From Pseudohongiella sp. (GTDB lineage Bacteria; Pseudomonadota; Gammaproteobacteria; Pseudomonadales; Pseudohongiellaceae), in assembly GCA_030652635.1 (NCBI GenBank), contig JAUSPW010000409.1, positions 1-17,799 on the forward strand: a stretch of 17,799 nucleotides of DNA, in the 5' to 3' direction. Under the pieces are notes generated by a model. It did not search any database and was not told the origin of the DNA. It saw only the letters and a program-made list of their open reading frames with translations. This document shows, one piece after another, positions 7,369-14,323 of the stretch; positions within the stretch are counted from its first letter, which is position 1; every line of letters starts with the position of its first letter. The position numbers and the translations under genes were made by a program.

Positions 7369-8085
7369 ATGCTCAACACCAGTAAATTTAATGCCGTTGT
7401 ACTTGGCTTGTCGCTCATTGTTGGTTTGGCTGCGCTGGGATTCCTGCTAGGCAGTTATGCCGTCACCGTCAAAGAGTATGAACGTACCGTCAACGTCCGC
7501 GGGCTTGCCGAGCAAGAGGTTGAGGCCGACATCGTGATCTGGCCCATTCAGTACACGGACGCCAGCAACGATCTGGGCGGTTTGTACAACACACTTGAAA
7601 CCAACAACAGCAAAATTCTGGCCTTCCTGCAGCGCGGCGGCATCGAGGCGTCTGACGTGACCGTGTCACCACCCGCGATTACTGATCGTTTGGCGCAGCT
7701 GTATGGCGACGGCTCCGCTGTTGAGTTGCGTTATACCGCTCAACAAACTCTGACAGTGTATTCGCCCGATATCAGCACGGTTCGATTGTTGATGAGCGGT
7801 ATGTCAGAGCTCGGTCGCGAGGGCATCGTGTTTTCTGGCGCAGACTATGGTTTACAGCCGGAGTACATTTTCACTCAGCTCAATGACATCAAACCGTCGA
7901 TGATTGAGCAGGCCACCCGTGAAGCACGCGCTGCCGCGGAAAAATTTGCTGATGATTCCCAAAGCTCGCTTGGAAAAATCCGCAATGCCTCACAGGGTCA
8001 ATTCAGCATCTCAGATCGTGACCGCAACAACCCGCACATCAAGAATGTCCGGGTGGTCGTGACCGTTGAGTACTACCTGAAATAG
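7369..8085 (+). CDS. SIMPL-domain (DUF541) membrane-anchored periplasmic protein
   Basis: The 238-residue protein has one uncleaved-looking N-terminal TM helix (residues about 9-30) and then a SIMPL domain. YERTVNVRGLAEQEVEADIVIWPI is the typical opening strand set, followed by NNSKILAFLQRGGIEASDVTVSPPAITD, YTAQQTLTVYSPD, and the closing RNPHIKNVRVVVTVEYYLK-like strand (here NNPHIKNVRVVVTVEYYL). SIMPL proteins (E. coli YggE-like) are periplasmic and associated with oxidative-stress tolerance; their biochemical role is unsettled. A GAGG Shine-Dalgarno precedes the ATG. The gene follows the haem lipoprotein by 9 bases, so both may act in redox or stress functions in the envelope. Its stop lies in the loop of a stem-loop, and it converges with the MBL gene. 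Confidence 0.87.
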   Translation: MLNTSKFNAVVLGLSLIVGLAALGFLLGSYAVTVKEYERTVNVRGLAEQEVEADIVIWPIQYTDASNDLGGLYNTLETNNSKILAFLQRGGIEASDVTVSPPAITDRLAQLYGDGSAVELRYTAQQTLTVYSPDISTVRLLMSGMSELGREGIVFSGADYGLQPEYIFTQLNDIKPSMIEQATREARAAAEKFADDSQSSLGKIRNASQGQFSISDRDRNNPHIKNVRVVVTVEYYLK

Positions 8086-8096
8086 CTGCAGGTAGT
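8072..8096. terminator. Stem-loop between convergent genes, possible terminator
   Basis: ACTACCTG (8072-8079) pairs perfectly with CAGGTAGT (8089-8096) around a 9-base loop holding the stop of the SIMPL gene. The position, between convergent genes only 22 bases apart, suits a bidirectional terminator, but neither strand has a proper T-run after the stem, so rho-independent function is doubtful. Confidence 0.35.
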
Positions 8097-8107
8097 TTGA
8101 AAGGCTG

Positions 8108-9190
8108 TCAGTCCAACAGCGCGTAGATTCTGCGAATCGCGCGCACGTCGGCGCCAGGCGCAGTGAGTTGGGGATAGTTGCTGCTGTGCGCCGTCAAATC
8201 AATCTGCTGCGCAGCTTGCTCGGCGCTCAGCCCTTGGGCTTTCAGTTCAGCAGTATGGCTCCACAAATCACGCAGATACGCCTGCAGGAAATCGATGCGC
8301 TCTTTGCCTTGCACAATAGGGCCATGACCCGGCAGCAGCGTTTCAAAATCCAGTTCTTTGAGTTTATCCAGTGTTGCGGGCCATTCGTCGACGTGGGCAT
8401 CCCCCATATAAGGGATAAATGGCACCATCAGATCACCCGTGAATACTATCTTTTCCTCAGGCAGAAACACCACCACATCACCACCGGTATGACCACGCCC
8501 CATATGAATGATCTGGATTTCGCGTCCACCCCCATTGACCGTCTGATAGATACTCATGCTGTCGTCGATGGTGATGTTTGGCGGTGTTGGCGTAATTTCA
8601 CCCAATGAACTCAAGTGGGCTTGCGCGGTGGCAAGTCGCCCTTGCAGAACAGCACGTTGTTCCGCGTCGGTGGCAGCAGCAAGTTGTTGTTGCAAAGATG
8701 CTACCTGACCGGGCGCCCCTTCGGTGAAGCTGATGAAGGTTGACTCTTCCAGTACATTGCCCAGTTCACCGTTGAGCTTTTGCCGGGTATAGGTGTGGCC
8801 GATAATCTCCACGTCTTGCGGGAACACTTGATTACCGTGCGCGTGATCAAAGTGATAGTGCGTGTTGATCAAGTAGCGCACCGGTTTATCACTGATATTT
8901 TTGATCGCGTCCAACAGAGCCATGCCCGCATTGGGCGTGACATGTGAATCAACCACCAGCAAGTCGTGTGCACCTTCAATCAACATGGCGTGACTCATGA
9001 CGTTGACGGTGCCCGTACCAGTGACGTGATAAATGCCTTCGCCGACCGGCGTAAACGTGTGGCTGCGCGTTGTGACAACACCGTCCGTAACCGGCGCATT
9101 CTGGGCACTGCTGATACTGATCAAGGCGCCCAGCGCTATCGCCGATGCCAACGTTGGCAGCAGCAGCTTCAGTGAAGATCCGGCACTCAT
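8108..9190 (-). CDS. Exported metallo-beta-lactamase-fold hydrolase
   Basis: The 360-residue protein has a signal peptide (cleavage near SSAQ, residue 30) and an MBL fold. The zinc motif HxHxDH is H111-Y-H113-F-D115-H116. H234 in GRGHTGGD, D253 in FTGDL and H289 in LPGHG complete a two-metal site. A charged Gln/Ala-rich helical insert (about 160-195) separates the halves. This arrangement is shared by periplasmic MBL-fold proteins of unknown substrate and by cyclase-like and quinoprotein-relay hydrolases; true B1-B3 beta-lactamase identity is not supported. AAGGA is 7 bases upstream of the ATG. It is the last gene of the long minus-strand run, 32 bases after the M48 protease gene, and could be either part of that operon or an independent rider. 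Confidence 0.88.
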   Translation of the reverse strand: MSAGSSLKLLLPTLASAIALGALISISSAQNAPVTDGVVTTRSHTFTPVGEGIYHVTGTGTVNVMSHAMLIEGAHDLLVVDSHVTPNAGMALLDAIKNISDKPVRYLINTHYHFDHAHGNQVFPQDVEIIGHTYTRQKLNGELGNVLEESTFISFTEGAPGQVASLQQQLAAATDAEQRAVLQGRLATAQAHLSSLGEITPTPPNITIDDSMSIYQTVNGGGREIQIIHMGRGHTGGDVVVFLPEEKIVFTGDLMVPFIPYMGDAHVDEWPATLDKLKELDFETLLPGHGPIVQGKERIDFLQAYLRDLWSHTAELKAQGLSAEQAAQQIDLTAHSSNYPQLTAPGADVRAIRRIYALLD

Positions 9191-9222
9191 GTTTGTGTCC
9201 TTATTATGATTATTGGAGGGTC

Positions 9223-10695
9223 TTACATCAAAATCTTGATCCAGTCACCGGGTTGCGGATTGCCAATCGGGTAGTAGCCATTCAGCAAGCGCAAGGTCTC
9301 TTCCGGATACTGGGGCACCGGGCTGGCTGCAGCCAGTGCGCGCCAATCAAAACCTTCCGTCACTTGCACGTAGCGCACCCGCAGACTGCCCGCACCAGAG
9401 CGCTCATTAGTCTGTATGGCCCTGAACGTGCGGATCGAGGACAGCAACAAGCGATCCATGTCAGCGGTTTGCGCAGCGTCTGTTACATCACCTCTGAACA
9501 CGAATACGCGTGGGCCAAGATAGATAACCGCCAGTCGCTCTTCGCGACCTTGTGCATTGGTATGCACACCGGTATACCCAACCAGGCGATACTGAGACAG
9601 TGCTTCAGAACGCTGTAATTCGATGCCAAGGTTTTCACGCACAAACAACCGTGGCTCTTTGACCTCTTGCATACGCATGGTTTCTACACGCAGTTTGGCC
9701 GTGCCATCCGGGCTGATGGCCTGCACTGTGGTGGGTGTATCGGCAATAATCCAGTTGTCCGGAAAAACCATGGTGTAACTCAGCAGATCCTGGTAGTAGC
9801 GATTACGGTCACTGGCCACGGCTGTATTTTCACCCCAGAGCATGCCTTCCATATGACTTCGAAACACATTGGGATCGGACTCGCGAACCTGATCTGCCGA
9901 CAACACTCCGGCCTGCGCCACGGCCTGCTGCAAACGCTGGTCGCTGCGCGGGTGTGTGGTGAACAGTCCATGATAGGTTGGCTGGCGCTGGGCCACGCGC
10001 ACGTTGAAGTCTTCCTGATTTTTTAACACCGACAACACATCAATCATGGCACGTGGGTTGTACCCGGCGTTGTACAGGTACTCGGCACCCAGACTATCTG
10101 CTTCCAGTTCGTTTTCACGACCAAAACCACTGACCCCGGCGGCGGCCCAGATGGACCCTATCTGCGCCAGCTCGGAGCCAATATAACCGCTCCCAGTCGC
10201 CACGGCGGCAACCACGCCGCCTACCGCTGCTGCAGCGCTGCCCAAGCGGCCACGTGCTTGTTGTTGGATGGCATGCCGGGCAGTGATATGGCCGACTTCG
10301 TGAGCCAAAACTGCCGCCAGTTCGTCCTCACTTTTCAGGTACAGCAGCAAACCACGGTTGATATAGACATACCCTCCAGGCAACGCAAAAGCATTAATTT
10401 CAGGGCTGTCGATGACCGTGAACGTATATTTCAGATCCGGCCGGTGACTGCCGGCAGCAACGCGTTGACCCACCTCATTCACATAGGCATTAACGCGCTC
10501 GTCTTGCACCACGCGCATGGTGGCCATGACTTTGTCGTGTTCTTCCTTGCCAATCTCTAGCTCGCGGTTTTCGCTCATCAATACAATATTGGGAGTGCCC
10601 GTGGCCGGATTCACCGCGCAGGCCTGCAGGCTGAGCCAGGTCAGCATCAGGACCATAGCCATCGGGAAGCGCCGCTGAGAAAACACATTACGCAT
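9223..10695 (-). CDS. M48-family metalloprotease lipoprotein
   Basis: Started at ATG 10695 the product has 490 residues. AAGGGGG lies upstream and the signal peptide then ends properly at a lipobox (SLQA-C, Cys26); a longer form from 10752 adds 19 residues inside the previous gene. The M48 domain shows the zinc motif H132-E-V-G-H136 in VLAHEVGHITARH and the third-ligand segment E196-L-E-A-D200. INAFALPGGYVYINRGLL precedes them, as in BepA/LoiP-type envelope proteases. Residues about 300-420 form a beta-rich region (MVFPDNWIIADTP...). The C-terminal RYVQVTEGFDWRALAA...LLNGY...PGDWIKIL resembles a LysM-like tail seen in other long M48 proteins. It would be anchored on the periplasmic face of a membrane, probably the outer one. 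It follows the second lipoprotein gene by 4 bases, so it is tightly coupled to the envelope cluster and could be its quality-control or maturation protease. Confidence 0.9.
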   Translation of the reverse strand: MRNVFSQRRFPMAMVLMLTWLSLQACAVNPATGTPNIVLMSENRELEIGKEEHDKVMATMRVVQDERVNAYVNEVGQRVAAGSHRPDLKYTFTVIDSPEINAFALPGGYVYINRGLLLYLKSEDELAAVLAHEVGHITARHAIQQQARGRLGSAAAAVGGVVAAVATGSGYIGSELAQIGSIWAAAGVSGFGRENELEADSLGAEYLYNAGYNPRAMIDVLSVLKNQEDFNVRVAQRQPTYHGLFTTHPRSDQRLQQAVAQAGVLSADQVRESDPNVFRSHMEGMLWGENTAVASDRNRYYQDLLSYTMVFPDNWIIADTPTTVQAISPDGTAKLRVETMRMQEVKEPRLFVRENLGIELQRSEALSQYRLVGYTGVHTNAQGREERLAVIYLGPRVFVFRGDVTDAAQTADMDRLLLSSIRTFRAIQTNERSGAGSLRVRYVQVTEGFDWRALAAASPVPQYPEETLRLLNGYYPIGNPQPGDWIKILM

Positions 10696-10699
10696 CTGA

Positions 10700-11386
10700 T
10701 TAACCCCCTTGTACAAACTGCTTGAGCTGATCGGCAAGGCTGCTGCAGGCATTGGCTTCCACGCGGGCGATCAAGGGGATAGGCACAAACACTGCGGGCA
10801 TATAGGATTGCCCGGTGGCATCAGCACTGATGGTGCCTACGGCGGTGGCAGACGACACATCCCAGACCCTTGCTTCAAAGCTGGAATCATCTTCCCAGGA
10901 TCCGAACCCAAAGCAGCCGCCGCCGCCAGGTCCGACCGCACAAGAAATGGAGCCCATGCGGCTGGTGGTTTCGGTTTGGCCATCCAGCCACACGATGTAA
11001 CGCACACCAAAGCCCGACATGATCTCGGTGACCATCGGTTGCGCCATCAATGCTTGCAGATCTTCACTACGCAGCGGCGCCGTGCGCGGCTCAAACCAGG
11101 GGAACATGGCATCCACAAACTGCTGCTCAGGAATCACATTGATTGCGTTGGCGCCGCGCGCCATGCGCTCCCCCACACACTCCACAAACTGGGCGCGGGT
11201 TTCGTAGGCAGCACCTTGCCGCCGACCCAGAATCACCACGCTGTCTTCCGAGGTGATACCGGTCGCGCCTTGTCTGAATTCATCGATGGTGGTGGTGGTA
11301 CAGGCTTGTAACAGTAGTAACAGGCCAAGCGAGGTCATGGACTTGAACCATGCCGACAGCATTGAATGTTGAGCCTTGATGATCAT
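10700..11386 (-). CDS. Lipoprotein of unknown family (second of two)
   Basis: The 228-residue product has the start at ATG 11386 chosen for its GGGAGT Shine-Dalgarno; a longer open frame to 11443 would overlap the neighbouring gene. The signal peptide ends in a lipobox LLQA-C (Cys29). The mature part alternates strands and helices: SVVILGRRQGAA, FVECVGERMARGANAINVIPEQQFVDAMFPWF, FGVRYIVWLDG, then a Gly-rich Cys-bearing patch (ISCAVGPGGGGCFGFGSW) and EARVWDVSSATAVGTISADATG. The GVRYIVW and VWD..... G...A pattern recalls the CsgG/TolB-N type alpha/beta fold of outer-membrane lipoproteins, but I do not recognise the family. Cys149 and Cys158 may pair. It sits between the other lipoprotein (29 bases upstream) and the M48 protease (4 bases downstream). 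Probable outer-membrane lipoprotein, function unknown. Confidence 0.75.
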   Translation of the reverse strand: MIIKAQHSMLSAWFKSMTSLGLLLLLQACTTTTIDEFRQGATGITSEDSVVILGRRQGAAYETRAQFVECVGERMARGANAINVIPEQQFVDAMFPWFEPRTAPLRSEDLQALMAQPMVTEIMSGFGVRYIVWLDGQTETTSRMGSISCAVGPGGGGCFGFGSWEDDSSFEARVWDVSSATAVGTISADATGQSYMPAVFVPIPLIARVEANACSSLADQLKQFVQGG

Positions 11387-11415
11387 GCTGACTCCCGCTG
11401 AAAAATTGTTAAGCG

Positions 11416-12048
11416 CTATTGCGATAACCGGCGTTGCAACCAATCTCTTACATCCGGTACACCAGTAAATCCTAATGAAAAATTCGATGCCAGATCACGC
11501 AACGCAGCAACAGCTGCATCGTTGATGCCGCGCTCGGCGGTGCTGAACGATGAGGCAGTGGCCTTGCCATAGGCGGTCATCACCCAGTCTGCTATATACG
11601 AACCATCAGCACCGGTCAGACGCATGTTGTAGCGCACCCAGACCTCATAAGAATCCAGCCGGGTTTTTTGGGGCATGCCCAGCTGAAACTCGTTGATGCG
11701 TGGCACAAACACCGCATCTACACCCCGCGCGGCAGCCTCTTCCATCGAATCAAGCACAACAACCCGCTCAAACATGGCGGGCAACACCGTGTTAAACAAC
11801 ACCTCATGAGTGTCACCTGAGGACACCAGATATTCTTCTTCCCCACGATCACTCAGTTCGGTATACACAAAATCACTGAGGCCTTCGCCGTAATAAACGC
11901 CCAGCACCAAGGGAATCGCGGGAATGTTGGGGCGCGGATAACTGCCTTGCACATTGACTGTACGCGCGGCGCAGGACGCCAGGCAAAGCAGAATCAACAA
12001 GCTGAGCAGCGCGCGTCTGAGATCACCCGATTGAAAACAACGTTTCAT
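11416..12048 (-). CDS. Lipoprotein of unknown family (first of two)
   Basis: The product has about 210 residues and a lipobox LASC. Two adjacent ATG codons (12051 and 12048) follow GTGGGA; the second has the better spacing. A GTG at 12105 preceded by AGGAG would add about 19 residues before the signal peptide and cannot be excluded. Mature motifs: IPLVLGVYYGEGLSDFVYTE, SGDTHEVLFNTVLPAMFERVVVLDS, ARGVDAVFVPRINEFQLG, VRYNMRLTGADGSYIADWVMTAYG, AAVAALRDLASNF. The sequence order (strand, helix over a receptor-like core, VDAVFVPRI strand, long beta hairpin, C-terminal helix) resembles periplasmic lipoproteins of the LptE/YajG/CsgG-like structural type, but no family is recognised. It follows the VWA gene after 108 bases, the largest gap within the cluster. 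Confidence 0.75.
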   Translation of the reverse strand: MKRCFQSGDLRRALLSLLILLCLASCAARTVNVQGSYPRPNIPAIPLVLGVYYGEGLSDFVYTELSDRGEEEYLVSSGDTHEVLFNTVLPAMFERVVVLDSMEEAAARGVDAVFVPRINEFQLGMPQKTRLDSYEVWVRYNMRLTGADGSYIADWVMTAYGKATASSFSTAERGINDAAVAALRDLASNFSLGFTGVPDVRDWLQRRLSQ

Positions 12049-12156
12049 CATCGTCCCACCGTTTGTTGTGGCGGCGCGTTTACTTGTCACTGTGCAATTG
12101 CTCACCAAACACTCCTGTTGTACTTGTTAAGTCGGGTGCGGCTCTGTTACGTACGT
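12049..12156. other. Intergenic gap in the envelope cluster
   Basis: These 108 bases separate the second VWA gene from the first lipoprotein gene. On the minus strand AGGAG is followed 6 bases later by an in-frame GTG, the alternative start discussed for the lipoprotein. I see no convincing promoter pair or terminator hairpin, but an internal promoter is possible given the size of the gap in such a compact cluster. Confidence 0.4.
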
Positions 12157-13170
12157 TTATTCGTATGAGTTCAGGCCAACAAAACTGCCACCGTTGCGCT
12201 CTGCCAGTTCGCGCATCAGATTGGCAAACCGATAAAGACTATCCTGGTATCTGGGGTCGAGATCAAACAATACCGGAAATCCCACCGCGTGAATACGTAC
12301 CAGACGACTTCCTTGAGCGTCGGGCTGATTTATTCGATCAACGGTTTCAACCACGCGTGTAATAGAACCCCCTGGTTGAAAGTCGTCTCCAAACACATAA
12401 ATACTGACTTTCTGTCCCGGCGCATAAAACGTGCTGATCGCTCGGGTAATTCCTTCCACAGGACTACTGTTGCTGAACGGTGCCCAATTGCGCAAAGTGC
12501 TGATAATGGCCTGCCTGCGCGCAGGCGTATCAGGAATCCACTGATTGCGATAAGCCGGGAACATATAGTCGCCCATATCGTTCATCACCTGAATGCCTTT
12601 GACCTCCGGATAAATATCCAGCACCTCCGTGATCATGGACAACACCCGTGGCCATGCGTTGTAAAACATGCTGCCCGAGGTATCAATAATAAAAATGATG
12701 TACTCACTGTCGACCGGTACACCACCAATCACGTTGTTGGTACGGGTAAATTCACTGCCCAACAAGCGCTGCATTTCCGCCGTCAATGACTGACGCGCGA
12801 TAGCAAGCCGGTTTTCCTCCTCCACACGTTCGTCCGCCATTTCATTGGAGGTTTGATAACGCCCCCGAATGCTGGACATTTCCTGTTGCAAGCGCGCAAT
12901 CCTGTCTCTATATGCAGACAACTGTTCTCGCCTGGCGTTCAGGTCGCGATTCAAAATAGTGGTTTCACCACGAATCTCGAACAAGGTTTCCTGTAAGGCT
13001 GCAATCGGTTGATCCAACTGAATATCAGAGTACTCAAGGGTTACCGGATCAGAGCTTTCTGTAATCAACAACAACAGGATCATGGCGCCAAATCCGCAGG
13101 AAATGACGTCGAGAAAGGCGATAGTCGACCCTCCACTGCCTTCGCGCTGCTTTTTCTCGCCCAGTGCCAT
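12157..13170 (-). CDS. TM-anchored VWA-domain protein (VWA-B), ExbD/MotB-like topology
   Basis: The 337-residue protein has a short charged cytoplasmic start (MALGEKKQREGSGGS), one TM helix with FLDVISCGFGAMILLLLI (19-36), a predicted periplasmic coiled coil (about 55-140, heptad-like with RDRIARLQQEMSSIRGRY), then a von Willebrand A domain. The MIDAS metal motif is D163-T-S165-G-S167 (IDTSGSM); GDD (261-263) follows the fifth strand. Asp21 in the TM helix occupies the place of the essential proton-carrying Asp in TolR, ExbD and MotB. The topology is identical to those stator partners, but the usual periplasmic domain is replaced by VWA. AAGGGAG lies upstream of the ATG. It is the partner and paralogue of VWA-A, 55 bases upstream. 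Confidence 0.88.
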   Translation of the reverse strand: MALGEKKQREGSGGSTIAFLDVISCGFGAMILLLLITESSDPVTLEYSDIQLDQPIAALQETLFEIRGETTILNRDLNARREQLSAYRDRIARLQQEMSSIRGRYQTSNEMADERVEEENRLAIARQSLTAEMQRLLGSEFTRTNNVIGGVPVDSEYIIFIIDTSGSMFYNAWPRVLSMITEVLDIYPEVKGIQVMNDMGDYMFPAYRNQWIPDTPARRQAIISTLRNWAPFSNSSPVEGITRAISTFYAPGQKVSIYVFGDDFQPGGSITRVVETVDRINQPDAQGSRLVRIHAVGFPVLFDLDPRYQDSLYRFANLMRELAERNGGSFVGLNSYE

Positions 13171-13220
13171 TATTGATACGCTCCCTTAACAGACCGTTTG
13201 GCTTGATACTTTATTGTCAA

Positions 13221-13248
13221 CACCGTCATGGCCAGTCACGTGACGGTG
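13221..13248. repeat. Inverted repeat at the end of VWA-A
   Basis: CACCGTCA (13221-13228) and TGACGGTG (13241-13248) are perfect 8-base inverted repeats around a 12-base loop. The stem includes the stop codon of VWA-A (13226-13228). In the direction of transcription no T-run follows, so it is more likely an mRNA stability or processing element than a terminator. It may set the ratio of the two VWA proteins; this is inference. Confidence 0.5.
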
Positions 13249-14323
13249 TAATAAAAGACCCACCACTGCTTAGTGCCAACTGCCAGAATGCCGCTGAGGA
13301 TGCCGGATCACCTTCCATCGGCAACAAAATGGTGTTCACTGGAATGTTTCTTGGCAGGGCTTCCAGTGCGTCGCTAAATAATCTCAAACGATCGCGCGGC
13401 GAAATTGTGCTGGCGCTGGACGGTCGACTGCCCTGTGTCGGCAAACTGTCCGTGATGATATAGACATTGTCAGGGCGTGGTGACATGGCCGCAATGGCGC
13501 GAAATGCTGCTTCCAGATTATTGCCACCGCCCGCACTGACCAGTTTCAGACGTCGAACAACCTCATTGAGCTCATCCTGATCCGCAACCTCCAGCCATTC
13601 ATCACCACGTTCCTCCAGCACCGGCTCAACCGACTCGGCAAAAGTCATCACCTGATACTGACTGACCAGTGGTAACTGGCTGCTGATCCATTCCACAATA
13701 CGCACAGCGCGCTGCCATTTGGGGGCGTTGCGTTTAACCTCGTCGGACATGTTGCGGGTACGAATGATGTTCACCAGTGTGTCATCAAGCATACTCGCAG
13801 AGCTATCCAGCAAAATCAGAATTCGGTTGCCACCCAGAAACATACCGGTCAGATATTGCCGATCACCGTCTCCCACAAATTCCCGGCTGCTGGTGCCACG
13901 CTCTTCCACCGCGCTGGCTTGCAACCTGAGCAACTCCTCTTCCATGGCTTTGATATCTGCGCGCAGTTGCTCCAGACTTTCTTCAGTTGCCATGGAGTCG
14001 CCCTCCATCGCTGCCAGCTGAGACATGAGTTCGTCAAAATCAGTTTGGACGCGCTCTGCCAAGCCTTGCGCTTCAACAACTTCAAGACTGACCCGATTCA
14101 AGGTATTGCGCACCTGAAACAGATTTTCCTCGCCTTCGCGCACATCCACTTCAAGCATGGCCACTTCAGCACTCAACAGTGGATCGTTGCGGGTTCGCGC
14201 TTCAGTGACGTTATGGTCAATGATCAAAAACAATAAAATCGCCGCGCCAAATCCACAGGACATCACGTCCAGAAATGCCAGACTGATCGGATCAAAATTG
14301 CTGCGCGACTTTTTCCTAGCCAT
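13226..14323 (-). CDS. TM-anchored VWA-domain protein (VWA-A), ExbD/MotB-like topology
   Basis: The 365-residue protein has the same plan as VWA-B: basic cytoplasmic start (MARKKSRSNFDP), TM helix FLDVMSCGFGAAILLFLI (17-34) with Asp19 at the proton-carrier position, acidic periplasmic coiled coil (about 50-140), then a VWA domain. The MIDAS reads D173-S-S175-A-S177 (LLDSSASM), and the acidic residue after strand 4 is D292 in IITDS. The MIDAS Thr position reads GGGNN (266-269 region) rather than the usual GGT, so metal binding may be altered. The start overlaps the stop of the Hsp70-like gene by 8 bases (ATGGCTAG), with GAGG as Shine-Dalgarno. The VWA domains of A and B are clearly divergent, while the TM motif is nearly identical, so A and B probably form a heteromeric partner of the proton channel. 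Confidence 0.88.
   Translation of the reverse strand: MARKKSRSNFDPISLAFLDVMSCGFGAAILLFLIIDHNVTEARTRNDPLLSAEVAMLEVDVREGEENLFQVRNTLNRVSLEVVEAQGLAERVQTDFDELMSQLAAMEGDSMATEESLEQLRADIKAMEEELLRLQASAVEERGTSSREFVGDGDRQYLTGMFLGGNRILILLDSSASMLDDTLVNIIRTRNMSDEVKRNAPKWQRAVRIVEWISSQLPLVSQYQVMTFAESVEPVLEERGDEWLEVADQDELNEVVRRLKLVSAGGGNNLEAAFRAIAAMSPRPDNVYIITDSLPTQGSRPSSASTISPRDRLRLFSDALEALPRNIPVNTILLPMEGDPASSAAFWQLALSSGGSFITPSRDWP

Noticed and set aside
13215..13220. Minus-strand TTGACA as a -35 box for VWA-B
   Set aside because: No acceptable -10 hexamer occurs 16-18 bases downstream (ACGGTC region).
12157..14323. MoxR/BatA-type or Ter-type VWA operon
   Set aside because: No MoxR AAA ATPase or Ter proteins are nearby, and the TM helix is N-terminal with an Asp, unlike BatA/BatB.
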